DNA from: Puia dinghuensis | Lineage (GTDB): Bacteria; Bacteroidota; Bacteroidia; Chitinophagales; Chitinophagaceae | Reading direction: 5' to 3' | Assembly (NCBI GenBank): GCA_026225275.1 | Contig: JAMFSL010000153.1 | Span: 1 to 33,097, forward strand | DNA length: 33,097 nucleotides | Shown: positions 17,073 through 23,736 of the stretch, in pieces | Position numbering within the stretch: position 1 is the first letter of the stretch | How the letters are laid out: each line of letters begins with the position of its first letter | Translations under genes and position numbers: made by a program | Notes under the pieces: model-generated | What the model was told of the DNA's origin: nothing | What the model saw: the letters and a program-made list of their open reading frames with translations, nothing else | The model's database searches: none

Positions 17073-17081
17073 CCTAATACT

Positions 17082-17942
17082 ATGAATACTTCTCTGACTC
17101 ATTTATCGACCTTCCAGCGTCAGCAACTGGAGACAGCAAAAAGGATCATTATTCAGGCCGTTCACCCGGAAAAGATCATACTTTTTGGGGTGTTTAGCGG
17201 CGGGGAGAAAGCTACTCTTTTTACCGAAAGCCTGCCGTCGGGCATGAGGGCATATGATCTGCTCGTCATTACGCGTGTGGGCGACCGCCGGTCTGACTAT
17301 GAAATGCAGGATATTATTGAGAACCGGTGTCGAAGTGAGGTGCCGGTGACTGTTCTGGTGCATGATATCGACTATATCAATCAAAGGATCGCAGAGGGGC
17401 ATTATTTCTTCTCTATGATCCGGGAGGAGGCAATCATGCTGTATGATGCCGGCAAGACAGTTTTGGTGGCGGCCGGTCTGCCCGATCTACCACGCATCCG
17501 GGTGACGGCGCAACGGGATTTCGACCGGTGGGGGCGACAGGCCTGGGCCTTTTTCCGCAGTGCTGAATTCAATCTGGAGCGGGAAGAATGGAAAATTGCG
17601 GCATTTCTCCTTCACCAGGCGGCAGAGCAGATGTACCAGGCTATTTTACTGGCCTTCATGGGTTACAAACCTACAACGCACAACCTGGATAAGCTGCGAC
17701 GATACACCAATCGTTTTTCGATCGAATTGGCACTCCTGTTTCCCAGGGACAGTGAAGAGGAAGACCGGTTATTCCGGTTGCTGGTTTCAGGGTATGTGGA
17801 TGCGCGTTACAAAGAGGATTTCGATGTCAGTGGCTCCGACATAAAAATCCTTACGGAGAGAATCCGTCAACTGTTGGAGATTGCTGAGCGGATATGCAAG
17901 AACAGACTGCTGAGTCTGGAAAAAAGGATGGCGAGTATTTAA
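17082..17942 (+). CDS. Nucleotidyltransferase-like plus HEPN domain fusion protein
   Basis: A 286-aa cytoplasmic protein with two domains. Residues about 15-130 resemble a minimal nucleotidyltransferase (KIILFGVFSGG, then RAYDLLVI). The active-site signature looks degenerate: the usual GS after LFG is GV, and the first Asp of the DxD pair is missing (AYD instead of DxD). Residues about 145-275 are a HEPN domain (AFFRSAEFNLEREEW, LLHQAAEQMYQAILLAFMGYKPTTHNLDKLRRY, then SGYVDARYKEDFD). HEPN toxins of the HepT type carry RxxxxH; I do not see that motif in the expected helix. Related domain pairs act in toxin-antitoxin or stress systems, but both active sites here look changed, so a binding or regulatory role is possible. 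It is divergent from an XRE gene, and a 13-bp tandem repeat starts at its stop codon. Confidence 0.85.
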   Translation: MNTSLTHLSTFQRQQLETAKRIIIQAVHPEKIILFGVFSGGEKATLFTESLPSGMRAYDLLVITRVGDRRSDYEMQDIIENRCRSEVPVTVLVHDIDYINQRIAEGHYFFSMIREEAIMLYDAGKTVLVAAGLPDLPRIRVTAQRDFDRWGRQAWAFFRSAEFNLEREEWKIAAFLLHQAAEQMYQAILLAFMGYKPTTHNLDKLRRYTNRFSIELALLFPRDSEEEDRLFRLLVSGYVDARYKEDFDVSGSDIKILTERIRQLLEIAERICKNRLLSLEKRMASI

Positions 17943-18059
17943 AGACCTGAAGGTAAGACCTGAGGGTAAGATCTGAGGGTAAGATCTGAGGGCAAGACCT
18001 GAGGGTAAGATCTAAAGGTTAGATCTGAAGGCTAGACCGGACGGGTAAGACCTGTTATC
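17942..18059. repeat. 13-bp tandem repeat array (about nine units)
   Basis: Units of consensus AAGAYCTGAGGGT follow one another at 17942, 17955, 17968, 17981, 17994, 18007, 18020, 18033 (14 bp) and a diverged last unit at 18047. The first overlaps the last base of the HEPN gene's stop codon. The units at 17968, 17981, 18007 and 18020 contain AGATCT. At the right end, TAAGACC (18046-18052) pairs with GGTCTTA (18064-18070), whose last three bases are the stop codon of the convergent Rrf2 gene. A 13-bp period cannot keep a reading frame, and there are no unique spacers, so this is a non-coding minisatellite, not a CRISPR. Confidence 0.9.
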
Positions 18060-18067
18060 TGCTGGTC

Positions 18068-18478
18068 TTATCCTTTGGCCAGATCGGCAATCGTCTTTTT
18101 TTCCAGGATCTTCAGGTTGGCATCCCGGACCTGGGACATGACCATATGAAGCCCACAGCCTTTTTCGTCGCAGTTCTTACAGCGTTCGTAGAAGTAAAGA
18201 CTCACGCATGGTAAAAGAGAAATCGGACCGTCCAGCAGGCGCATGACTGTAGCCAATGGTACGTCCTTGGGATTCTTGGCAAAGAAATAGCCGCCCCCTT
18301 TTCCTTTTTTACTTTCTAAAATATTAGCATTCTTTAATTCCAGCAGGATATTCTCCAGGAATTTCAGGGGAATTTTTTTCTTTTTCGCGATCTCCGCGAT
18401 CAGCACCGGTTCATCATTGTCTTTTTCCGCCAGGTACATCAGTGCCTGGAAAGCATATTGCGTTTTCTTGGATAGCAT
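18068..18478 (-). CDS. Rrf2 family transcriptional regulator with four cysteines
   Basis: A 136-aa winged-helix regulator. The N-terminus MLSKKTQYAFQALMYLA and the pattern LIAEIAKKKKIPLKFLENILLELKNANILESKKGKGGGY are diagnostic for Rrf2. Cys91, Cys100, Cys103 and Cys108 cluster where IscR and NsrR bind an iron-sulfur cluster, so a redox- or NO-sensing cluster is plausible, with spacing different from IscR. It lies 197 bp downstream of dapB on the same strand, with a structured repeat element between them. The gap suggests separate transcription or processing. Its targets cannot be read from this window. Confidence 0.93.
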   Translation of the reverse strand: MLSKKTQYAFQALMYLAEKDNDEPVLIAEIAKKKKIPLKFLENILLELKNANILESKKGKGGGYFFAKNPKDVPLATVMRLLDGPISLLPCVSLYFYERCKNCDEKGCGLHMVMSQVRDANLKILEKKTIADLAKG

Positions 18479-18504
18479 TTTTTATCCTTTGTTCATTTTT
18501 TTGA

Positions 18505-18669
18505 CGAGCCCGTGGCTCGATTGAATTTGGCGCTTCCGGGCTGTTAGCTAAAGTTGCCCGTCGCGCCAAATTGGCTAATGTCGGGAGAACTTCGGCGGAG
18601 CTTCGTTCCTCGCTCCTTCTCGTTCGTAACCTTCGCTTTGCTCGGTTATGACCAAGAGCCCGTGGCTCG
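18505..18669. repeat. Structured intergenic repeat element, copy A
   Basis: The gap between dapB and the Rrf2 gene is packed with hairpins. GAGCCCGTGGCTCG occurs at 18506-18519 and 18656-18669, bracketing the element; each forms a stem with CGT loop. AATTTGGCGC (18524-18533) pairs with GCGCCAAATT (18563-18572), continued inward by CGGGC/GCCCG. GGAGC (18597-18601) pairs with GCTCC (18612-18616) around TTCGTTCCTC. TAACC (18627-18631) pairs with GGTTA (18644-18648) around TTCGCTTTGCTC. The last two modules recur at 21207-21260 with changed but still complementary stems. I do not recognise the family. Confidence 0.85.
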
Positions 18670-18675
18670 TTTTGT

Positions 18676-19392
18676 TTAAAATCCCAATACATCACTCATC
18701 TCAAACATTCCTTTTTTACCCAGGAGGAATTCTGCCGCCAATACCGCACCCGTCGCGAATCCACGGCGGTTGTGCGCAGTATGGGTAATTTCTATCGTAT
18801 CGATGGAGGAGCTGTACTCGATCTTGTGGGTTCCCGGAGCAGGATCGACCCGCTCGCTAATGATCTCCAATTCATCTAAGTTATCACTAATATGATTGAC
18901 CCATCGATTTTTCCGGTGAATTTTTTCGAGGATCTGACCAGCCAGGGAAATAGCGGTACCGCTCGGCGCATCCTTTTTTTCAGTATGATGGACTTCCGTT
19001 ACCCGGACCTGGTAGTCCGGATGGGGGGCCATCAGCGCGGCCAGGCGCTTATTGACCTCGAAGAAGATATTGACCCCCACGCTGAAGTTGCTGGCATATA
19101 GAAATGCTCCGTCATTTTGCCGGCAGATCTGCCGGACTGTTTCCAATTGGTCGAGCCATCCGGTGGAACCGCATACAACCGGTACGCCCGCCTCCAGGCA
19201 GCGTACAATATTGCCGAAAGCACTATCTGGCCCTGTGAATTCGATGGCGATATCCGCCTGCCGGAGATTCACTGCCGTATTATCAGCCAGATTGTCGATC
19301 GAGACGGTCAATACAATACTATGTCCTCTCGACAGGGCAATTTCCTCTATCGCGCGTCCCATTTTACCATAACCAATAAGAGCAATCTTCAT
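18676..19392 (-). CDS. dapB: 4-hydroxy-tetrahydrodipicolinate reductase
   Basis: NAD(P)H-dependent reduction step of the diaminopimelate/lysine pathway in the cytoplasm. The 238-aa protein begins with a nucleotide-binding fold (MKIALIGYGKMGRAIEE). It has IEFTGPDSAF, VCGSTGW and the catalytic stretch EVHHTEKKDAPSGTA, with the family's His pair and Lys. HTAHNRRGFATGAVLAAEFL closes the fold. It is somewhat shorter than the E. coli enzyme, as usual in Bacteroidota. The gene follows the DUF5683 gene in the parA-parB-DUF5683-dapB order common in this phylum, after a 95-bp gap that contains an 18-bp palindrome with a perfect -7 box, so it may have its own promoter. Confidence 0.97.
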   Translation of the reverse strand: MKIALIGYGKMGRAIEEIALSRGHSIVLTVSIDNLADNTAVNLRQADIAIEFTGPDSAFGNIVRCLEAGVPVVCGSTGWLDQLETVRQICRQNDGAFLYASNFSVGVNIFFEVNKRLAALMAPHPDYQVRVTEVHHTEKKDAPSGTAISLAGQILEKIHRKNRWVNHISDNLDELEIISERVDPAPGTHKIEYSSSIDTIEITHTAHNRRGFATGAVLAAEFLLGKKGMFEMSDVLGF

Positions 19393-19401
19393 ACTGGAGA
19401 A

Positions 19402-19419
19402 TAATTTTGCGCAAAATTA
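19402..19419. promoter_or_regulatory. 18-bp perfect palindrome with -7 boxes on both strands, upstream of dapB
   Basis: TAATTTTGCGCAAAATTA is fully self-complementary. Each strand reads TAATTTTG, a perfect TAnnTTTG -7 element. The leftward one is about 20 bases before the dapB start. No TTTG is visible at the expected -33 distance. It may be a promoter, an operator, or both. Confidence 0.5.
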
Positions 19420-19487
19420 CGATTTTTTTGGCGGTCGACAGTGGCGACGAGAATATGGCGGCCGCGAGCAGAGGCGAATACCGCTGC

Positions 19488-20213
19488 TCAGGGCGCGAGC
19501 AGCAGCTTATGCCGTGCCTTGTGCCATTCGAACGCCAGGCTTACGCCGGTAGCATGCGCGGGAAGCATGTTTTCGGAAGGGGTCTGCAACTGCATCGTCA
19601 GCTGATCGCTGACGTCAAAATACTTGAGATGCGCATCCACTGTCGCATCCACGATCTGCAGCCCCCAGAACAGTAAAAAGAAGAGGATGGAGTAATCTTC
19701 GTTTTGCCTGAACTCATTGCGGTAGTTGCGCAAATCATTGTCATCCCCCGTACCGGCAAGAAATGGCCTGAGCTGGGGGTTGACCTTGGCCAACGCAGAA
19801 TTCGGCACCGTGTCACCTACGACCGTATAGGTGTTGAGGACGGTCAGCGCATACTGACATTTCTCATACCAGCCTTTGTTGTAAAAGAAAGTGTAAACGG
19901 GTATGCCGACGGCTGCATAAATGATCGGCAATTTCCAGTATTTATGGTTGTAAATCTGCCCCAGCCCCGGACAGACGGCAGAGTAGAAACTGGCTTTACC
20001 CGGATTATGTCTTTTGGCCAACGAATCGAGGGCATAAGGAGAGTCACTCTGACCCTTATGGCGGCTTTTACTCTTAGCGGGTAAGGAATCCGTCCTGATA
20101 GCCGGCTCCCGGTTGCCCTTCAAATAAGAAGAAGCAGTGTCTGTCTGACACCTGCCGATGTGGTACAAGGTCAAAAAAATAGTGAACAACAGTAAAGGGA
20201 GGACCTTATTCAT
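19488..20213 (-). CDS. DUF5683 domain-containing membrane protein
   Basis: A 241-aa protein of unknown function, conserved in Bacteroidota next to parB and dapB. A signal peptide covers about residues 1-22. After a charged linker, SFYSAVCPGLGQIYNHKYWKLPIIYAAVGIPVYTFFYN starts the DUF5683 region; CPGLGQIYN is the recognisable core. A second hydrophobic segment is at ILFFLLFWGLQIVDATVDAHL. This resembles a small membrane protein with two helices. It lies 11 bp downstream of parB and is surely cotranscribed with it. Two short inverted segments (GAGCAG, 19466-19471, and CTGCTC, 19484-19489) flank the stop codon region. Confidence 0.9.
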   Translation of the reverse strand: MNKVLPLLLFTIFLTLYHIGRCQTDTASSYLKGNREPAIRTDSLPAKSKSRHKGQSDSPYALDSLAKRHNPGKASFYSAVCPGLGQIYNHKYWKLPIIYAAVGIPVYTFFYNKGWYEKCQYALTVLNTYTVVGDTVPNSALAKVNPQLRPFLAGTGDDNDLRNYRNEFRQNEDYSILFFLLFWGLQIVDATVDAHLKYFDVSDQLTMQLQTPSENMLPAHATGVSLAFEWHKARHKLLLAP

Positions 20214-20224
20214 GTACAGGATAC

Positions 20225-21145
20225 TTAGTTAACGGAGACGCCCAGTTGATCCAGCAATTTATTCAATTCCTGAAGAGAGTAATACTCAATGGAAATGCTG
20301 CCTTCTCCTTTTTTGCTATGATTGAGCTTTACCCGGGTGCTAAAATGCGATGCTAAGTTATCTTCAATTCTTTTGAAAGCTTCGGGCAATGAAGGCTTTA
20401 CCGAATTTTTAACATCGCCCTTTTCCTTGTACAATTTCCTGACCAACTCTTCTGTCTGGCGAACAGAAAGACCTTTCTCTTTTATTTCTTTGAAAAGGTA
20501 TAGCTGCTTATCTACCGTATCCACATTGATCAATGCACGCGCATGCCCCATCGACAATTGATTGCTGCGCACCGCCACCTGAATATCGGGAGGTAATTTG
20601 AGCAGCCGGATATAATTAGCGACAGTACTCCGTTCTTTTCCCATCCGCTCAGCCACCTGTTCCTGCGTATAGTTCAACTCCTCCATCATCCTTTTGTAGC
20701 TCAGGGCTATCTCCATCGCATTGAGGTCTTCCCGCTGAAGGTTCTCCAGCAGTGCCAACTCGAGTAACTGCTGGTCGTCTGCCTGCCGGACATAGGCCGG
20801 AATATCTGCCAGTTCCGCGATCTTCGCGGCCCTGAAACGGCGTTCGCCGGATATCAGGCGGTATTTACCCGTCGGAAGCCTGGATACGGTCACCGGCTGA
20901 ATGATGTCGTGTAACCGGATAGAATGCGCCAGTTCCTGCAGGGCCACTTCGTCGAAATCATGCCTCGGCTGCCGCGGATTGGCCTCGATCTGATCCAGCG
21001 GGATGCGCAACATGTTTGTCACAGCTTCTACCACGGAAGATTTCAATTCACCGGAAGTCGTTTTGAGATCGGCGTCTATACTTTGCAGCAGGGATCGGAT
21101 ACCCTTTCCCAAAGCCTCTTTATCTTTTTTATGAGGGGTTGTCAT
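20225..21145 (-). CDS. parB: Chromosome partitioning protein ParB (CTPase/DNA-binding)
   Basis: Binds parS sites near the origin, spreads along DNA as a CTP-dependent clamp and works with ParA in chromosome segregation. The 306-aa protein has the N-terminal domain with IPLDQIEANPRQPRHDFDE and the CTP-binding motif GERRFRAAK. The helix-turn-helix follows (YTQEQVAERMGKERSTVANYIRLLKLP), and a C-terminal dimerisation segment ends the protein. It is downstream of parA, but the 149-bp gap between them holds a block of hairpins (copy B of the repeat element); the two genes are usually close. I found no clean parS in this window. Confidence 0.97.
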   Translation of the reverse strand: MTTPHKKDKEALGKGIRSLLQSIDADLKTTSGELKSSVVEAVTNMLRIPLDQIEANPRQPRHDFDEVALQELAHSIRLHDIIQPVTVSRLPTGKYRLISGERRFRAAKIAELADIPAYVRQADDQQLLELALLENLQREDLNAMEIALSYKRMMEELNYTQEQVAERMGKERSTVANYIRLLKLPPDIQVAVRSNQLSMGHARALINVDTVDKQLYLFKEIKEKGLSVRQTEELVRKLYKEKGDVKNSVKPSLPEAFKRIEDNLASHFSTRVKLNHSKKGEGSISIEYYSLQELNKLLDQLGVSVN

Positions 21146-21175
21146 TTTTTTGTTTTGTAATGTGGGGGTGCGGTA

Positions 21176-21298
21176 GAACTTCGTCGGAGCTGCTTAGATC
21201 TTCGTCGAAGCTTCGTTCCTCGCTTCTTCTCGATCGTATTCTTCGCTTTCGCTCGAATACCCTCCTCCTCGTTCGTAACCTTCGCTCCGCTCGGTTAT
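21176..21298. repeat. Structured intergenic repeat element, copy B, between parA and parB
   Basis: Hairpins in order: GAAGC (21207-21211) with GCTTC (21222-21226) around TTCGTTCCTC; GTATTC (21236-21241) with GAATAC (21255-21260) around TTCGCTTTCGCTC; TAACC (21276-21280) with GGTTA (21293-21297) around TTCGCTCCGCTC. The last stem contains the parA stop codon (21295-21297). An internal near-duplication begins GAACTTCGTCGGAGC at 21176 and GATCTTCGTCGAAGC at 21197. The 21210-21248 segment matches copy A at 18600-18638 with 35 of 39 identical bases. Confidence 0.85.
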
Positions 21299-22095
21299 TC
21301 CAAAATTCTCTCTTCCTGCCGGATCCGGGTCAGATTATTTTTCTGAAGGATTTCCTTGGCGAGGTTCAGGTAGTTGACTGAACCTTTGCTCAGCGCATCA
21401 TACAGGATCACCGGTTTGCCCACACTGGGCGCTTCGCTGATCTTGGTATTCCGGTGGATGATCGTATTAAAGACTATTTCATCAAAATGCTTCCTTACTT
21501 CGCTGACCACCTGGTTGCAGAGGCGCAGCCTGCCGTCATACATGGTCATGAGGATACCTTCGATGGCCAGTTTGGTATTCAGCCGGCTCTGGACGATTTT
21601 AACGGTGTTCAGCAATTTTCCCAGCCCTTCCAGTGCGAAAAACTCAGTCTGTACCGGGACAATCACCGAATCGGAAGCGGTCAGGGCATTGACCGTAATC
21701 AGGCCCAGGGAAGGCGAGCAATCGATGATGATAAAATCATATTCTTCCTTGATCGGCTCCAATATGCCTTTCAGTACGCTCTCCCGGTTAGGGTAGTTGA
21801 TCATTTCGATCTCATATCCCACGAGGTCGATATGAGAAGGGACCACATCAAGGTGAGGAATTTCCGACCTAAGGATCACGTCCTTCACCGGGACATGATT
21901 CACCATACAGTCATATAAGCTCTGGGTGACATTATGCAGGTCGAATCCTAGTCCGGTGGTGCTGTTAGCCTGCGGATCAGCGTCCACCAACAGTGTTCTG
22001 AACTCCAATACGGCTAAGCTGGCCGCCAGGTTAATCGCCGAGGTTGTTTTTCCTACTCCCCCTTTTTGATTTGCAACTCCGATAGTTTTGCCCAT
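21295..22095 (-). CDS. parA: Chromosome partitioning ATPase ParA (Soj-like)
   Basis: Walker-type ATPase that binds DNA non-specifically and drives ParB-parS segregation. The 266-aa length fits chromosomal ParA. The deviant Walker A is KGGVGKTT near residues 10-17, followed by LLVDADPQANSTTGLG, DFIIIDCSPSLGLITVNAL and VPVQTEFFALEG. It is the first gene of the leftward parA-parB-DUF5683-dapB unit and diverges from the metallophosphoesterase gene across 166 bp. Its stop codon lies inside the stem of a repeat hairpin, so the end of the coding sequence doubles as part of that element. Confidence 0.97.
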   Translation of the reverse strand: MGKTIGVANQKGGVGKTTSAINLAASLAVLEFRTLLVDADPQANSTTGLGFDLHNVTQSLYDCMVNHVPVKDVILRSEIPHLDVVPSHIDLVGYEIEMINYPNRESVLKGILEPIKEEYDFIIIDCSPSLGLITVNALTASDSVIVPVQTEFFALEGLGKLLNTVKIVQSRLNTKLAIEGILMTMYDGRLRLCNQVVSEVRKHFDEIVFNTIIHRNTKISEAPSVGKPVILYDALSKGSVNYLNLAKEILQKNNLTRIRQEERILE

Positions 22096-22261
22096 AATAT
22101 GCTTGTAAAAGTGTCACCAATCATCAAGATGACAAAATTTAGTTTTGCCCACCGGGGAATATTCCGAACTTTGGCCGCTGACTTTCAGTCCGGATCCGGC
22201 CCTGACAGGATGGCAAATTTACGTTCTTCATCATAATTTATGAGATATAAATTTCTTTTGC

Positions 22262-23497
22262 ATGCGTAGTTGGAGGATGGTCTGGATGGTCGTGATAATA
22301 GCCCTGTTGATGGATTGGTATATTTTTCAAGCCATAAAGGTCGTTACCCAAGGCTCTTCCCTCCGCTGGCAGACGATTATTTACAGCATTTACTGGGGCT
22401 TTGCCATCCTTGCGATGATCATTTTCGGCCTGATGCGTTTTATCCGGCAATATATTCGCCGGTTGCAGGGCTATATTTTTTTTGGTGTTCTTGGTCTCTG
22501 CTTCGCCCAATTACTCGCCTGCGTTTTCCTGCTGATTGATGACGCCAGAAGATTGGTCCTGTGGGTAGCCAGTTTTTTTTCTGCACATCCGGACGCCCGC
22601 ACCCTTTCAGACGGGATCTCCCGGTCGGTCTTTCTTTGCTGGCTTGGCATCGGGGTAGGAGCGGGGCTCTATTTGACCTTTTTGTATGGATTCACCAATA
22701 AATACCATTACCGGGTCCGCAGGCTAACCTTGGCTTTCGATAATCTGCCGGCTTCGTTTAAAGGATTGAAAATTGTGCAATTATCTGATATTCACTCTGG
22801 TAGTTTAAAAAATAAGGAGGCCGTCGGCAGAGGTGTGGACAAGGTGCTGGCTGAAAAACCCGATCTCATTTTGTTTACGGGCGACCTGGTGAACGACATG
22901 GCCGTCGAAATGACGGATTATAAGGATATCTTTGCCCGCCTGAAGGCTCCCATGGGGGTCTTTTCGATTCTGGGTAATCATGATTATGGTGATTATGTCG
23001 GGTGGGAAACGCCGGAGCAGAAAAAAAACAACCTTAGCCATCTTATGGCGCTGCAGCGGGAAATGGGTTGGCGGCTGCTGATGAATGAGCATGTTGTTCT
23101 GGGACGGGCCGGGGAACAGATCGCGCTGCTAGGTATCGAGAACTGGAGCGCCAAGGCAAGGTTTCCGAAATACGGCAAGATGGAGGCGGCGTATTCCGGA
23201 ACCGAAAAATACCCGTTTAAGATCCTGATGAGCCATGATCCCAGTCATTGGGATGCAGAGGTTAGGTCAAAGTATCCCGACATAGACCTCACCCTTTCCG
23301 GTCATACCCATGGCATGCAGTTCGGGGTGGAATGGCCCTGGTTGAAATGGAGCCCGGTGCAGTATGTATATAAGGAGTGGGCCGGCGTATATGAAGAAGG
23401 CCGACAGAAACTATACGTCAACAGGGGTTTCGGCTTTATCGGTTATCCCGGACGTATAGGAATTTTACCGGAAATAACCGTTATCGAACTAACCTGA
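22262..23497 (+). CDS. Membrane-anchored metallophosphoesterase
   Basis: A 411-aa protein with four predicted membrane helices in the first 140 residues and a calcineurin-like phosphoesterase domain from about residue 165. The metal-binding motifs are all present in order: LSDIHSG, FTGDLVND, LGNHDYGDY, LMSHDP and LSGHTHGMQFG. It resembles the YkuE/YaeI type of metallophosphoesterases, some of which act on lipid or nucleotide phosphates; the substrate here is unknown. It is transcribed divergently from parA and ends 240 bp before the first outer-membrane barrel gene. Confidence 0.94.
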   Translation: MRSWRMVWMVVIIALLMDWYIFQAIKVVTQGSSLRWQTIIYSIYWGFAILAMIIFGLMRFIRQYIRRLQGYIFFGVLGLCFAQLLACVFLLIDDARRLVLWVASFFSAHPDARTLSDGISRSVFLCWLGIGVGAGLYLTFLYGFTNKYHYRVRRLTLAFDNLPASFKGLKIVQLSDIHSGSLKNKEAVGRGVDKVLAEKPDLILFTGDLVNDMAVEMTDYKDIFARLKAPMGVFSILGNHDYGDYVGWETPEQKKNNLSHLMALQREMGWRLLMNEHVVLGRAGEQIALLGIENWSAKARFPKYGKMEAAYSGTEKYPFKILMSHDPSHWDAEVRSKYPDIDLTLSGHTHGMQFGVEWPWLKWSPVQYVYKEWAGVYEEGRQKLYVNRGFGFIGYPGRIGILPEITVIELT

Positions 23498-23600
23498 TCT
23501 CCGATGAAAAAGGCCATTGGCCTATCGCTATCAGGAATTTAACGAGTGTTTTAACGATTTTAACAAACCTATAAACTATTCAAGTGTACTTTCATCCCCG

Positions 23601-23621
23601 GAACCGGACTTTGTCCGGTTC
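23601..23621. repeat. Perfect 9-bp stem hairpin with TTT loop
   Basis: GAACCGGAC (23601-23609) pairs with GTCCGGTTC (23613-23621). There is no T tract, so it is not a normal terminator. It resembles the triloop hairpins at 18505-18519, 18656-18668 and 25236-25254 in form, with a different stem sequence. Confidence 0.6.
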
Positions 23622-23665
23622 ATCCACGAGGCCTAAAGCTAAAGCGGATAGACATCAGAATCATT

Positions 23666-23701
23666 GGGTTAAAAAATTATATTTGCCCAATTTTTTAACC
23701 C
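23666..23701. promoter_or_regulatory. 13-bp perfect inverted repeat enclosing a -7 box
   Basis: GGGTTAAAAAATT (23666-23678) and AATTTTTTAACCC (23689-23701) are exact reverse complements with a 10-base centre. A perfect -7 element, TATATTTG (23678-23685), spans the left arm end and the centre. The site is 35 bases before the first beta-barrel gene, so a symmetric regulator could sit directly on its promoter. Confidence 0.55.
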
Positions 23702-23736
23702 TTTTCAAAATTAGAGAACAAAAAACAGCATTTACA

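Noticed and set aside
17942-18059. Tandem repeats as a CRISPR array
   Set aside because: Units are 13 bp, directly adjacent, with no unique spacers and no cas genes nearby.
18414-18695. Leftward 93-codon open frame across the dapB-Rrf2 gap
   Set aside because: It runs through the hairpin element, overlaps the Rrf2 start and dapB end, and its Arg/Ser/Glu-rich translation reflects the repeats.
19466-19489. Inverted segments GAGCAG/CTGCTC at the end of the DUF5683 gene as a terminator
   Set aside because: No T tract follows in the leftward direction and the stem overlaps coding sequence; only a weak hairpin.
21139-21381. Rightward 80-codon open frame across the parA-parB gap
   Set aside because: It is read through repeat copy B and the parA 3' end on the opposite strand; Leu/Ser/Arg-rich with no protein-like features.
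23666-23701. Invertible promoter (phase switch)
   Set aside because: Known invertible promoters in this phylum have arms around much longer segments; a 10-base centre is too short, and no recombinase gene is adjacent.
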